A stretch of DNA of 64,000 nt from assembly GCF_964204865.1 (NCBI RefSeq), contig NC_135259.1, positions 21,214,974-21,278,973 of the forward strand, in the 5' to 3' direction. Origin of the DNA: Styela clava. Taxonomy: Eukaryota; Chordata; Ascidiacea; Stolidobranchia; Styelidae. Below, in pieces: positions 34,626-47,192 of the stretch. The notes under the pieces were generated by a model. The model was given only the letters and a program-made list of their open reading frames with translations. It searched no databases and was not told where the DNA came from. The position numbers and the translations under genes are program-made. The stretch's first letter is position 1. The number at the start of each line of letters is the position of its first letter.

Positions 34626-35884
34626 ATAAAAATTCAAAGTTAACAAATATTTTCGAGTATTAAGTTGACAAATAAGTAACATACTAGTACTTTTGTAACT
34701 CAATTCTGCATATCATAACGATATTTACCGGGATTCTAACCTATGAGATGCAGACATAGGAGATAAAGCTTTTGCATTAACCGCAAAATTCTTGTTTATA
34801 TTATGATTATTATACAAGCACACGGATTCCGCTTCTCCCGCAAAACGCTCCGCGTCTTTGAAACCAGATGTTGGAATACTAGGCAGTGCCTTTCTTTGAA
34901 CGAACGTGGTCATGTGACTATCAATGATATCGTTGAATTCAAAATGACTATAAAAGTGTTAGTAAAGTGTTATAGTCACTTTGGATGTATTGTGACCAAA
35001 GTGCACGATTTTCAAACCAGACGAAACTTTTAGCAGCATGTCACAGATTTGCAAAATCACCAAATTCACAAAATACCATTAAGTGCCATTTTATTGTAAT
35101 CACAATGTTGAAAGCACGTGGCATTTTGCGATATTTACACAACTATTTCTCATTGATATGCGAGTACGGGTGGGCAAAATTCAATATTTTATTGAATTGA
35201 ATATTTTTAACGAGTACCGAATAACAAATATTTTTGGAACGTTGGGCGAAACATTAAAAAATCGGCAACAAAGCCTTTTTACTGGTTAATTCCGTTGTAT
35301 ACGCTAATTGTTCTTGTCACCGATCGTTTTGGCGGCGATATTCAGGTTTTGTTAATCTATATTCCCGCCCTCTCTTTTTTACAAATATGAATTCTTGCGG
35401 GTCGGTGGCCATCGAAGTTTTATATTTCGGGTTTACCCGTTTGTTCACATCGGCAACAGCGGTTGAAGACATTGAGGACTCAAATTAACATTTGCGTTGG
35501 CTTTAATATTACCTATCAAGATTTGTAAATTTACGGTCCCAATTTTATGCGAATGGTAATATTATTGTCGATACCGTGATGCTGATATTTATTAAGACGA
35601 TAACTAACTTTCTCATGTTTTTCTATGGTGATAAACTTCGCAAATCTGAAATTGTGCCAATCCTGAATGTTGATTTAAAATAGTGATTGAATAATTCGAC
35701 AATAAAGGCATTTCTGCGTGGTCATAAAACGAGATGGCGTTAATGAACAGCACTTCTTTTACAGGATATCTTACGTATGCGACTTAATGCTAAAAAGATT
35801 GGACTCGAGTGCTTTTTTTTTTGAGTGCTCGAGTGCCTAATAGAGGTCAGGCGCTAATTGTAACTAATTCCCCCAAGTTTCAAC

Positions 35885-36025
35885 ATGTTTTCAACAAAAC
35901 AATACCCCGGCGATAATTATAGCTAAAATGTTACCGAGCAATTCACAATTTTATTTATGGAATTTGAAAATTCACCAGTTTCTTGACGATATTGATAATG
36001 CCACGCCCTAATTATTAGTGCAAAA
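35885..36025 (+). repeat. Direct repeat, copy 1
   Basis: ttcaacaaaacaataccccg to ccctaattatta. A diverged second copy lies at 37,040-37,170 within the same nested insertion. Confidence 0.8.
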
Positions 36026-36284
36026 AATACTCCCCTTCTTCCGCGGCGGTTTGACGGGTTCTTTGTTCCAATCTTCAGAAATTTCTGACACGGGGGATAT
36101 TGAATACTGAATCCGAAGGGTTGAATCCCTGTCGACTTACTGGTGATTTTCCGTTTTGGAATGCGTGGAACATTCTCTATTTTAAATTGAATGACGTTTC
36201 GCGGGCTAGAGTTCTCCCCGAAAATGATATGTACCAGACGTTAGTTAGACAATAGATAAAACATTAGATTAATATATTTCATGA

Positions 36285-36660
36285 CGCCCCGTTTTCGAAA
36301 ATACAAAATTATATCGCAAAAAAATGCGTTTTAATACATTTGGAATGAAACATTATTTACGGTTAATTCAGATCCTATTTTACTCTTCATGACACCCGGT
36401 ATCCGAAAATACAGTTGTATTGCGAAAAATGTGTTTTGTTACATTTAAAATAAAACATTTTTGCGATTAATTTAGATCATATTTTACTTCTCAGGACACC
36501 CGTTTTCGAAAATACAAGGTTATATCGCAAAATGTGTTTTGTTACATTTAAAATAAAACATTTTTGCGATTAATTTAGATCAAATTTTACCTTTCACGGC
36601 AATCCGTTTCCGAAAATACAAAGTTATATCACAAAAAAATGCGTTTTGTTACATTTGTTT
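36285..36660 (+). repeat. Tandem repeat of about 104 bp, roughly 3.5 units
   Basis: Units are phased by cgaaaatacaa followed by tatatcgcaaaa and gttacattt; atac recurs at 36301, 36409, 36512 and 36616. Confidence 0.85.
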
Positions 36661-37039
36661 AGCATTCCCAACAAAATACATATTTTCCCTAATTAAAGTC
36701 GTCGATGAATCTGTTCCTGTCGGTCAAGCTTGACACACGTTTGGACGAGTGTGGGGCGGTTTTTTGGTCGACGATAAATTAAAAAGTTGCCACACGTTAT
36801 TTGTATAACGATAATAACTGAAAAATTAGATTTTATAATAGAAGTGAATTTGTCCCAAGATGGTATTTTACGATTCTTGCCCACAGAAAATAAACACGCT
36901 GACAGGCTTGGTTATAATTGATATTCGTTTAATTTATTTTACACTATTAATAAACGCGCCACGCCAAGTGCGGCCATATAAATTGCAGTCGCATCGGTAT
37001 GGACTGTATGTTTTGGGCGCTCTCACATTAATTATAATT

Positions 37040-37170
37040 TTCAACAAAACAATACCCCGACGGTCATTGAAGCTGAATTCGTTACCGAGTAATTCACAAT
37101 TTTATTTACGGAATTTGCAATTTCAAGATCTCACTTGACGATTTTGATGATGTCATGCCCTAATTATTAC
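37040..37170 (+). repeat. Direct repeat, copy 2
   Basis: Diverged second copy of 35,885-36,025. Confidence 0.8.
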
Positions 37171-39706
37171 TGCTTAAATGCCTCAAAATACAACAAATGT
37201 AATCATTTTCGACGATAACAGGCGCAACAATTCGTAAACGAGCCGAAATTCGAAATTGATTTTACCTCTCTCTTGTTTACAATTTTATCATCCCGCCGGT
37301 CATGTATGGTCGAATAAAATGTTCACATATTCGAAACATGACTTGGCCAAGGATGCGAGGGATCACTAAAGAGCTAATAGAAAGTACATACGCGAGGGTA
37401 TGATATTAATATCGAGAATATTTGTGAGCATATCACAGGACGGAAATATTTTGCACCCGGCTGTTTGTTGGCAGAACAACGATACGCTAAAGTTAATTGA
37501 TCGAATACAGGGAAGTATTTATTTATCATCTCACTTGCGAACATCGAGGTTTGGGCGGAATTGTACGATCATGTTGTCTTTCTTAAATAATAACTTTTTC
37601 AATGAATGTTCATTTTACTTTTGCGTCTTTATTATGTGTCGGGTTTTCATTAATTTTAAATTCGAAACTGTCCGAAATACTCCAACAGGTGTATAAGTAC
37701 AATAATAATAGTACTTACCAGGGAAGTTTAATACACACGATGTGTTAAGGGCGTCGTAACTCCCGTTTTTTAATTTGATTGTTTTACATTCTGCTTAAAA
37801 AACAACGTCGTTTTGCAGTCATCTAAGTAACTCTCGCGACCAAATCTTTTTTGTTTTGTATGCCATCGTCTTGGCGACGAATTTATTGCCGACTGAATTT
37901 TAATTGTGTTTTAGGATAAGTTATTTTCTGTTTGTTGGTTTCTAAACTTTACAAACGTGGGTAGCAATTACTATTAATGTGAGATTTGTGCATATGAACG
38001 ATTGAATATAGCGACTGGATGTCCGATATCTGAGAATGCGTATATCAGCGTTCATGTGGTCAAATAAAAATTATTTATGAAATGGATTGGTATTTCGAGA
38101 CACTCTCAATATTATTTGGGATCCACTATCATATCATTCGTTTATTTTTTATATTCATGTTTTTTTCAAGAAACACCCTCGTTATATTTCGTGTACCTTT
38201 GCAAAAGAAAACTCTGTGGTGTCATCGTTCCTATTAGTGTAATTGAAATATATGGAAACCTCGCAAGTGGCGTTGTGATGCGAATATTTGATACTAGGTC
38301 AGCAGCATTACAAAGAGTGCCATTTATGAATGCTGAAAGTACGTGGCATTACTAAACATTTTGCCAATATATGATGTTTTCTGCCCGATTTAAACTAACT
38401 CGCACGCAAACCAAGGCATGCCGACATTTAAAAATTACTTGTCTTTGGGTAAGCTCTAAAATAGTATAATATAAATGTAAATGAGAAATTAGGTCACGCC
38501 AGCTCACGAAAGGGGAGGATTTTCAAAGTGATCTTGTATAATATTTCGGAGAAAAAAGTTTGAAAGGAAAGTAGGTCAACCTATCTCCTAAAACAGGGGA
38601 GTATCCTGTGTAATATTTGGGAGGGAACGTAGGTTAACCTATCTTTTAAAACAGCGGGTGGCGACTTTCAAAGTGGTTAAAAATCACAAATTAATAATTA
38701 TCAGTTTAGGTTTAGGGATAAATCGAAAAGTTGAATTTCCAGCGCACCTAACCCTAATTAGTTGATTGCTATTTATATTATTGGGGGGGATTATTTTGCA
38801 CGGAATTTGTACAAATGATCCACCCTGTAACTAATATGGTTTCCAGCCTACGTGTATCAATTGTTGTCTGTTAGATGGAAGGAGTAACAAATGTGAAAGC
38901 CTTTGCTGTTCACCGAGTAAGCAACTGACACCGTGATACATTGCATGAAAGTTTTGTTCGCGGCAAGTGTTAGCAGATGTCTTTTCGTTGCCGATGAATT
39001 CGCTTGTTTCAATTAAACATGAATTCGCTTAAAGGGAACTCGGTTAAAGGAAAGGCTTCTCTTTAATTCATAATATTAACCGGAGGAGCGCTTTTTCGAG
39101 TATCTATGCCGTTTTAAATGGGTTATATGAAAGGCTAGAGCACCTAACTTGTTAAAATCGGCAAAAGCACTTTCGCACTTTTTTTTTCGACTGCGAAGCA
39201 CTTTCGCACTCATAATTCGCTTAGAGTTAACACTGCAGTGTTGGCACACAAATACTTTTCAAACAATGAATGACGAAATAATAGATTTTGTTGAACATTT
39301 TTTCCCGATGTGATGGGGGGCTGCGAGTCTCAAGGTCGTGAGTTCAATCCTCACTTGGGGAACATTAAATACTTTAGACCTGATGCGACAGTCCAGAAAG
39401 ACATATCTACCGTGATATCTAGCTTTTGGAGTTGATTCCAATTTCGGTTTCTTAAAACACTGAATTACTTCACTCGTTTTCACTTTATAAGATTTCAATA
39501 AGATTCCTATATTTTATTTGCTACCCTGTGTGCATAGCAGTGCAGAATGGCTGAGCGGTCTAAGGCGCCACGTTCATGTCGCAGTCTTCCATTGAGACTT
39601 GGATTTGTGACACGCATCTGTCATACCGTTGGCACACAAATTATTTTTGAACAATAAATGACGAAACAAATAGAATTTGTTATAAATATTGCTCGCTTTG
39701 ATGGGA

Positions 39707-39779
39707 GCCTCGATGGCGCAGTAGGCAGCGCGTGAGTCTCATAATCTCAAGGTCGTGAGTTCGATCCTCAGTCGAGGCA
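39707..39779 (+). tRNA. tRNA-Met (CAT), G65 variant
   Basis: T stem ctcag (G49-G65 mismatch). Confidence 0.7.
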
Positions 39780-39976
39780 CATAAGTATTTTAGACTTGAT
39801 GCGACAGAAAGAACACATGTCTAATGTAATCTAAGGCGCTACGTTTATTTCGCAATCTTCCATTGAGACTTGAATTTGTGACACGCTTCTGTCATACTGA
39901 TGGCACACAAATCTTTTTCGAACAATAAATGCGAAAATAATAGATTTTTTTATATATATTGCTCGATTTGATGGGA

Positions 39977-40049
39977 GCCTCGATGACGCAGTAGGCAGCT
40001 CGTGAGTCTCATAATCTCACGGTCGTGAGTTCAATCCTCACTCTAGACA
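39977..40049 (+). pseudogene. Degenerate tRNA-Met (CAT)
   Basis: Same class as 3074 (gacgc D stem, ttcaatc, tctagac). Confidence 0.75.
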
Positions 40050-40247
40050 CATAACATATTTTATCTTGATGCGACAGAACAGAACACATGTCTAATGTAA
40101 TCTAAGGCGCTACGTTTATGTCGCAGTCTTCCATGAGACTTGGATTTGTGACACGCTTCTGTCATACTGTTGGCACACAAACCCTTTTCGAACAATAAAT
40201 GACGAAACAAATAGAATTTGTTATATATATTGCTCGCTTTGATGGGA

Positions 40248-40312
40248 GCCTCGATGGCGCAGTAGGCAGCGCGTGAGATCCAAGGTCGTGAGTTCAATCC
40301 TCACTTGGGGAA
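40248..40312 (+). pseudogene. Anticodon-less tRNA-Met copy
   Basis: The deleted region reads gagatccaagg. B box GTTCAATCC. Confidence 0.85.
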
Positions 40313-40488
40313 CATTAAATACTTTAAACCTGATGCGACAGTCCAGAAAGACATCTACCGTGATATCTAGCTTTTGGAGTTGATTCCAATTTCGGTTTCC
40401 TAAAACACTGAATTACTTCACTCGTTTTCACTTTATAAGATTTCAATAGTGTCCCTATATTTTATTTTCTACCCTGTGTGCATAGAAA

Positions 40489-40571
40489 GGCGGAATGGCC
40501 GAGCGGTCTAAGGCGCTGCATTCAGGTCGCAGTCTCCGATGGAGGCGTGGGTTCGAATCCCACTTCTGTCA
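40489..40571 (+). tRNA. tRNA-Leu (CAG), G4/A31 variant
   Basis: ggcggaa acceptor (G-U wobble) and an A31-C39 mismatch under the anticodon loop. Confidence 0.7.
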
Positions 40572-41011
40572 TATTTTTTGCACACAAATCCTTAAACTCG
40601 GGTCGGATCGTATAACTTAGACCTGATGCGAAAGAACATAAACACATGTCTATTGTAATCTAAGCTGCTGCGTTCAGGTCGCAGTGTCTGATTGAGACTT
40701 GGTTTCGTAACCCGCTCTTGTCATAATGCTGGCACACAAGTCATTTCAGAACAATCAATGACGTTAATCATTGATTTTGTTATATATATGGCTTTTCGGG
40801 ATAGGAGCCTGGATTGTGCAGTAGGCAGTGCGTGACTCACATAATCTCAAGGTCGTGAGTTCGATCTAAGGCGCTACGTTTATTTCGCAGTCTTCCAATG
40901 AGACTTGGATTTGTGACACGCTTCTGTCATACTGTTGGCACGCAAATCCTTTTTGAACAATAAATGACGAACCAATAGAATTTGTTATATATATTGCTCG
41001 CTTTGATGGGA

Positions 41012-41084
41012 GCCTCGATGGCGCAGTAGGCAGCGCGTGAGTCTCATAATCTCAAGGTCGTAAGTTCTATCCTCACTCGAGGCA
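41012..41084 (+). pseudogene. tRNA-Met (CAT), T-arm damage
   Basis: gtaag and ttctatc. Confidence 0.7.
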
Positions 41085-41282
41085 CATAAATATTTTAGAC
41101 TTCATGCGACAGAAAGAACACATGTCTAATCTAATATAAGACGCTACGTTCATGTCGCAGTCTTCCATTGACACTTGGATTTGTGACACGCATCTGTCAT
41201 ACCGTTGGCACACAAATTCGTTTTGAACAATAGATGACGAAACAAATAAGATTTGTTATATATATTGCTCGCTTTGATGGGA

Positions 41283-41355
41283 GCCTCGATGGCGCAGTAG
41301 GCAGCGCGTGAGTCTCATAATCTCAAGGTCGTGAGTTCGATCCTCACTCGAGGCA
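41283..41355 (+). tRNA. tRNA-Met-CAT: tRNA-Met (CAT), exact consensus
   Basis: Exact consensus; T3 downstream. Confidence 0.95.
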
Positions 41356-41551
41356 CATAAATCTTTAAGACTTGATGCGACAGAAAGAACACATGTCTAA
41401 TGTAATCTGAGGCGCTACGTTTATGTCGCAGTCTTCCATGAGACTTGGATTTGTAACACGCTTCTGTCATACTGTTGGCACACAAAACCTTTTCGAACAA
41501 TGAATGACGAAACAAGTGTAATTTTTATATATATTGCCCGCTTTGAAGGGA

Positions 41552-41624
41552 GCCTCGATGGTGCAGTAGGCAGCGCGTGAGTCTCATAATCTCAAGGTCG
41601 TGAGTTCGATCCTCACTCGAGGCA
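41552..41624 (+). tRNA. tRNA-Met (CAT), T11 variant
   Basis: D stem gtgc (U11-G24 wobble). Confidence 0.8.
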
Positions 41625-42211
41625 TATAATTATTTCAGACTTGATGTGACAGAACAGGACACATGTCTAATGTAATCTAAGTCGCTGCGTCCATGTCGCA
41701 GTCTTCTAGTGAGACTTAGATTTGTGACACGCTTCTGTCATACTGTTGGCACACAAATACTTTTCAAACAATGAATGACGAAATAATAGATTTTGTTGAA
41801 CATTTTTTCCCGATGTGATGGGGGGCTGCGAGTCTCAAGGTCGTGAGTTCAATCCTCACTTGGGGAACATTAAATACTTTAGACCTGATGCGACAGTCCA
41901 GAAAGACATATCTACCGTGATATCTAGCTTTTGGAGTTGATTCCAATTTCGGTTTCTTAAAACACTGAATTACTTCACTCGTTTTCACTTTATAAGATTT
42001 CAATAAGATTCCTATATTTTATTTGCTACCCTGTGTGCATAGCAGTGCAGAATGGCTGAGCGGTCTAAGGCGCCACGTTCATGTCGCAGTCTTCCATTGA
42101 GACTTGGATTTGTGACACGCATCTGTCATACCGTTGGCACACAAATTCTTTTTGAACAATAAATGACGAAACAAATAGAATTTGTTATAAATATTGCTCG
42201 CTTTGATGGGA

Positions 42212-42284
42212 GCCTCGATGGCGCAGTAGGCAGCGCGTGAGTCTCATAATCTCAAGGTCGTGAGTTCGATCCTCAGTCGAGGCA
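42212..42284 (+). tRNA. tRNA-Met (CAT), G65 variant
   Basis: G49-G65 mismatch; 2,505-bp duplicate of 39707. Confidence 0.7.
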
Positions 42285-42481
42285 CATAACTATTTTAGAC
42301 TTGATGCGACAGAAAGAACACATGTCTAATGTAATCTAAAGCGCTACGTTTATTTCGCAATCTTCCATTGAGACTTGAATTTGTGACACGCTTCTGTCAT
42401 ACTGATGGCACACAAATCTTTTTCGAACAATAAATGCGAAAATAATAGATTTTTTTATATATATTGCTCGATTTGATGGGA

Positions 42482-42554
42482 GCCTCGATGACGCAGTAGG
42501 CAGCTCGTGAGTCTCATAATCTCACGGTCGTGAGTTCAATCCTCACTCTAGACA
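42482..42554 (+). pseudogene. Degenerate tRNA-Met (CAT)
   Basis: Class of 3074; duplicate of 39977. Confidence 0.75.
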
Positions 42555-42752
42555 CATAACATATTTTATCTTGATGCGACAGAACAGAACACATGTCTAA
42601 TGTAATCTAAGGCGCTACGTTTATGTCGCAGTCTTCCATGAGACTTGGATTTGTGACACGCTTCTGTCATACCGTTGGCACACAAACCCTTTTCGAACAA
42701 TAAATGACGAAACAAATAGAATTTGTTATATTTATTGCTCGCTTTGATGGGA

Positions 42753-42817
42753 GCCTCGATGGCGCAGTAGGCAGCGCGTGAGATCCAAGGTCGTGAGTTC
42801 AATCCTCACTTGGGGAA
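42753..42817 (+). pseudogene. Anticodon-less tRNA-Met copy
   Basis: gagatccaagg form; duplicate of 40248. Confidence 0.85.
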
Positions 42818-42995
42818 CATTAAATACTTTAAACCTGATGCGACAGTCCAGAAAGACATATCTACCGTGATATCTAGCTTTTGGAGTTGATTCCAATTTC
42901 GGTTTCCTAAAACACTGAATTACTTCACTCGTTTTCACTTTATAAGATTTCAATAGGGTCCCTATATTTTATTTTCTACCCTGTGTGCACAGAAA

Positions 42996-43078
42996 GGCGG
43001 AATGGCCGAGCGGTCTAAGGCGCTGCATTCAGGTCGCAGTCTCCGATAGAGGCGTGGGTTCGAATCCCACTTCTGTCA
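42996..43078 (+). tRNA. tRNA-Leu (CAG), G4/A31 variant
   Basis: As at 40489, with an extra variable-loop change (gataga). Confidence 0.7.
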
Positions 43079-43518
43079 TATTTTTTGCACACAAATCCTT
43101 AAACTCGGGTCGGATCGTATAACTTAGACCTGATGCGAAAGAACATAAACACATGTCTATTGTAATCTAAGCTGCTGCGTTCAGGTCGCAGTGTCTGATT
43201 GAGACTTGGTTTCGTAACCCGCTCTTGTCATAATGCTGGCACACAAGTCATTTCAGAACAATCAATGACGTTAATCATTGATTTTGTTATATATATGGCT
43301 TTTCGGGATAGGAGCCTGGATTGTGCAGTAGGCAGTGCGTGACTCACATAATCTCAAGGTCGTGAGTTCGATCTAAGGCGCTACGTTTATTTCGCAGTCT
43401 TCCAATGAGACTTGGATTTGTGACACGCTTCTGTCATACTGTTGGCACGCAAATCCTTTTTGAACAATAAATGACGAACCAATAGAATTTGTTATATATA
43501 TTGCTCGCTTTGATGGGA

Positions 43519-43591
43519 GCCTCGATGGCGCAGTAGGCAGCGCGTGAGTCTCATAATCTCAAGGTCGTGAGTTCGATCCTCACTCGAGGCA
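43519..43591 (+). tRNA. tRNA-Met-CAT: tRNA-Met (CAT), exact consensus
   Basis: Exact consensus with T4 downstream. Confidence 0.95.
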
Positions 43592-43785
43592 TATAAAATA
43601 TTTTATCTTGATGCGACAGAACAGAACACATGTCTTATGTAATCTAACGCGCTGCGTCCATGTCGCAGTCTTCAAGTGAGACTTGGATTTGTGACACGCT
43701 TAACTACATAAATACACAAATACTTTTCAAACAATAAATGCAAACATAATAGATTTTGTTCTATATATTGCTCGCTTTGATGGGA

Positions 43786-43850
43786 GCCTCGATTGCGCAG
43801 TAGGCAGCGTGTGAGTCTCAAGGTCGTGAGTTCAATCCTCACTTGGGGAA
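43786..43850 (+). pseudogene. Anticodon-less tRNA-Met copy
   Basis: gcctcga acceptor with T9; B box GTTCAATCC. Confidence 0.85.
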
Positions 43851-44349
43851 CATTAAATACTTTAGACCTGATGCGACAGGAGGCGTGGGTTCGAATCCCA
43901 TTTCTGTCATATTTTTTGCACACAAATCCTTAAACTCGGGTCGGATCGTATAACTTAGAACTGATGCGAAAGAACATTAACACATGTCTATTGTAATCTG
44001 AGCTGCTGCGTTCAGGTCACAGTGTCTGATTGAGACTCGGTTTCGTAACCCGCTCTTGTCATAATGCTGGCACACAAGTCATTTCAGAACAATCAATGAC
44101 GTTAATCATTGATTTTGTTATATATATGGCTTTTCGGGATAGGAGCCTGGATTGTGCAGTAGGCAGTGCGTGACTCACATAATCTCAAGGTCGTGAGTTC
44201 GATCTAAGGCGCTACGTTTATTTCGCAGTCTTCCAATGAGACTTGGATTTGTGACACGCTTCTGTCATACTGTTGGCACGCAAATCCTTTTTGAACAATA
44301 AATGACGAACCAATAGAATTTGTTATATATATTGCTCGCTTTGATGGGA

Positions 44350-44422
44350 GCCTCGATGGCGCAGTAGGCAGCGCGTGAGTCTCATAATCTCAAGGTCGTA
44401 AGTTCTATCCTCACTCGAGGCA
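44350..44422 (+). pseudogene. tRNA-Met (CAT), T-arm damage
   Basis: gtaag and ttctatc; 3,338-bp duplicate of 41012. Confidence 0.7.
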
Positions 44423-44620
44423 CATAAATATTTTAGACTTCATGCGACAGAAAGAACACATGTCTAATCTAATATAAGACGCTACGTTCATGTCGCAGTC
44501 TTCCATTGACACTTGGATTTGTGACACGCATCTGTCATACCGTTGGCACACAAATTCGTTTTGAACAATAGATGACGAAACAAATAAGATTTGTTATATA
44601 TATTGCTCGCTTTGATGGGA

Positions 44621-44693
44621 GCCTCGATGGCGCAGTAGGCAGCGCGTGAGTCTCATAATCTCAAGGTCGTGAGTTCGATCCTCACTCGAGGCA
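44621..44693 (+). tRNA. tRNA-Met-CAT: tRNA-Met (CAT), exact consensus
   Basis: Exact consensus; T3 downstream. Duplicate of 41283. Confidence 0.95.
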
Positions 44694-44889
44694 CATAAAT
44701 CTTTAAGACTTGATGCGACAGAAAGAACACATGTCTAATGTAATCTGAGGCGCTACGTTTATGTCGCAGTCTTCCATGAGACTTGGATTTGTAACACGCT
44801 TCTGTCATACTGTTGGCACACAAAACCTTTTCGAACAATGAATGACGAAACAAGTGTAATTTTTATATATATTGCCCGCTTTGAAGGGA

Positions 44890-44962
44890 GCCTCGATGGT
44901 GCAGTAGGCAGCGCGTGAGTCTCATAATCTCAAGGTCGTGAGTTCGATCCTCACTCGAGGCA
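44890..44962 (+). tRNA. tRNA-Met (CAT), T11 variant
   Basis: U11-G24 wobble; duplicate of 41552. Confidence 0.8.
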
Positions 44963-45549
44963 TATAATTATTTCAGACTTGATGTGACAGAACAGGACAC
45001 ATGTCTAATGTAATCTAAGTCGCTGCGTCCATGTCGCAGTCTTCTAGTGAGACTTAGATTTGTGACACGCTTCTGTCATACTGTTGGCACACAAATACTT
45101 TTCAAACAATGAATGACGAAATAATAGATTTTGTTGAACATTTTTTCCCGATGTGATGGGGGGCTGCGAGTCTCAAGGTCGTGAGTTCAATCCTCACTTG
45201 GGGAACATTAAATACTTTAGACCTGATGCGACAGTCCAGAAAGACATATCTACCGTGATATCTAGCTTTTGGAGTTGATTCCAATTTCGGTTTCTTAAAA
45301 CACTGAATTACTTCACTCGTTTTCACTTTATAAGATTTCAATAAGATTCCTATATTTTATTTGCTACCCTGTGTGCATAGCAGTGCAGAATGGCTGAGCG
45401 GTCTAAGGCGCCACGTTCATGTCGCAGTCTTCCATTGAGACTTGGATTTGTGACACGCATCTGTCATACCGTTGGCACACAAATTCTTTTTGAACAATAA
45501 ATGACGAAACAAATAGAATTTGTTATAAATATTGCTCGCTTTGATGGGA

Positions 45550-45622
45550 GCCTCGATGGCGCAGTAGGCAGCGCGTGAGTCTCATAATCTCAAGGTCGTG
45601 AGTTCGATCCTCAGTCGAGGCA
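45550..45622 (+). tRNA. tRNA-Met (CAT), G65 variant
   Basis: G49-G65 mismatch; duplicate of 42212. Confidence 0.7.
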
Positions 45623-45819
45623 CATAACTATTTTAGACTTGATGCGACAGAAAGAACACATGTCTAATGTAATCTAAAGCGCTACGTTTATTTCGCAATC
45701 TTCCATTGAGACTTGAATTTGTGACACGCTTCTGTCATACTGATGGCACACAAATCTTTTTCGAACAATAAATGCGAAAATAATAGATTTTTTTATATAT
45801 ATTGCTCGATTTGATGGGA

Positions 45820-45892
45820 GCCTCGATGACGCAGTAGGCAGCTCGTGAGTCTCATAATCTCACGGTCGTGAGTTCAATCCTCACTCTAGACA
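45820..45892 (+). pseudogene. Degenerate tRNA-Met (CAT)
   Basis: Class of 3074; duplicate of 42482. Confidence 0.75.
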
Positions 45893-46090
45893 CATAACAT
45901 ATTTTATCTTGATGCGACAGAACAGAACACATGTCTAATGTAATCTAAGGCGCTACGTTTATGTCGCAGTCTTCCATGAGACTTGGATTTGTGACACGCT
46001 TCTGTCATACCGTTGGCACACAAACCCTTTTCGAACAATAAATGACGAAACAAATAGAATTTGTTATATTTATTGCTCGCTTTGATGGGA

Positions 46091-46155
46091 GCCTCGATGG
46101 CGCAGTAGGCAGCGCGTGAGATCCAAGGTCGTGAGTTCAATCCTCACTTGGGGAA
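46091..46155 (+). pseudogene. Anticodon-less tRNA-Met copy
   Basis: gagatccaagg form; duplicate of 42753. Confidence 0.85.
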
Positions 46156-46333
46156 CATTAAATACTTTAAACCTGATGCGACAGTCCAGAAAGACATATC
46201 TACCGTGATATCTAGCTTTTGGAGTTGATTCCAATTTCGGTTTCCTAAAACACTGAATTACTTCACTCGTTTTCACTTTATAAGATTTCAATAGGGTCCC
46301 TATATTTTATTTTCTACCCTGTGTGCACAGAAA

Positions 46334-46416
46334 GGCGGAATGGCCGAGCGGTCTAAGGCGCTGCATTCAGGTCGCAGTCTCCGATGGAGGCGTGGGTTCG
46401 AATCCCACTTCTGTCA
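46334..46416 (+). tRNA. tRNA-Leu (CAG), G4/A31 variant
   Basis: ggcggaa acceptor, A31-C39 mismatch, consensus variable arm. Confidence 0.7.
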
Positions 46417-46856
46417 TATTTTTTGCACACAAATCCTTAAACTCGGGTCGGATCGTATAACTTAGACCTGATGCGAAAGAACATAAACACATGTCTATTG
46501 TAATCTAAGCTGCTGCGTTCAGGTCGCAGTGTCTGATTGAGACTTGGTTTCGTAACCCGCTCTTGTCATAATGCTGGCACACAAGTCATTTCAGAACAAT
46601 CAATGACGTTAATCATTGATTTTGTTATATATATGGCTTTTCGGGATAGGAGCCTGGATTGTGCAGTAGGCAGTGCGTGACTCACATAATCTCAAGGTCG
46701 TGAGTTCGATCTAAGGCGCTACGTTTATTTCGCAGTCTTCCAATGAGACTTGGATTTGTGACACGCTTCTGTCATACTGTTGGCACGCAAATCCTTTTTG
46801 AACAATAAATGACGAACCAATAGAATTTGTTATATATATTGCTCGCTTTGATGGGA

Positions 46857-46929
46857 GCCTCGATGGCGCAGTAGGCAGCGCGTGAGTCTCATAATCTCAC
46901 GGTCGTGAGTTCAATCCTCACTCTAGACA
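46857..46929 (+). pseudogene. Mosaic tRNA-Met (CAT)
   Basis: The 5' half is consensus and the 3' half is of the degenerate class (ttcaatc, tctagac), so two acceptor pairs fail. It looks like an exchange between the two classes. Confidence 0.75.
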
Positions 46930-47127
46930 CATAACATATTTTAGACTTCATGCGACAGAACAGAACACATGTCTAATGTAATCTAAGGCGCTACGTTTAT
47001 GTCGCAGTCTTCCGTGAGACTTGGATTTGTGACACGCTTCTGTCATACTGTTGGCACACAAATACTTTTCAAACAATAAATGCAAAAATAGTAGATTTTG
47101 TTGAACATATTTCCCGATGTGATGGGG

Positions 47128-47192
47128 GCCTCTATGGCGCAGTAGGCAGCGTGTGAGGCTCAAGGTCGTGAGTTCAATCCTCACTTGGGGAA
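47128..47192 (+). pseudogene. Anticodon-less tRNA-Met copy
   Basis: The loop remnant is gaggctcaagg. Confidence 0.85.

Larger units (their letters stand above)
35165..37388 (+). mobile_element. Nested, decayed hAT-like insertion
   Basis: The homologous copy at 55.7 kb reads straight through here. In this copy a 2.2-kb segment separates tatgcgag (35157-35164) from tacgcgag (37389-37396), a 7-of-8 match. The segment starts tacgggtgggcaaaattcaa, similar to the TAGGGATGGGCAA end of the 29.2-kb element. Its interior at 36.09-36.80 kb also resembles that element (ctgaatccgaagg, actggtgatttcc, and the 138-bp unit). The right terminal repeat is not recognisable. Confidence 0.55.
34496..39235 (+). 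mobile_element. 4.7-kb hAT-like element with nested insertion
   Basis: The array sequence is interrupted between ctgttggc (34488-34495) and gtgttggc (39238-39245), which agree at 7 of 8 bases and look like a target duplication. The element starts cagtgttcactattagcgca, and its other end reads back as cagtgttaactctaagcgaa, an imperfect terminal inverted repeat. Just inside both ends are A/T-rich stretches with repeated gcgaagcactttcgca. The CAGTG ends and 8-bp duplication suggest hAT. I see no transposase. The interior is homologous, in reverse orientation, to 54.36-63.21 kb. The exact right boundary is uncertain by 2 bp. Confidence 0.75.

Noticed and set aside
40807-46711. cacataa loop as a real Met anticodon loop
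   Set aside because: The invariant U33 is replaced by A and the 3' half of the tRNA is missing, so it cannot decode.
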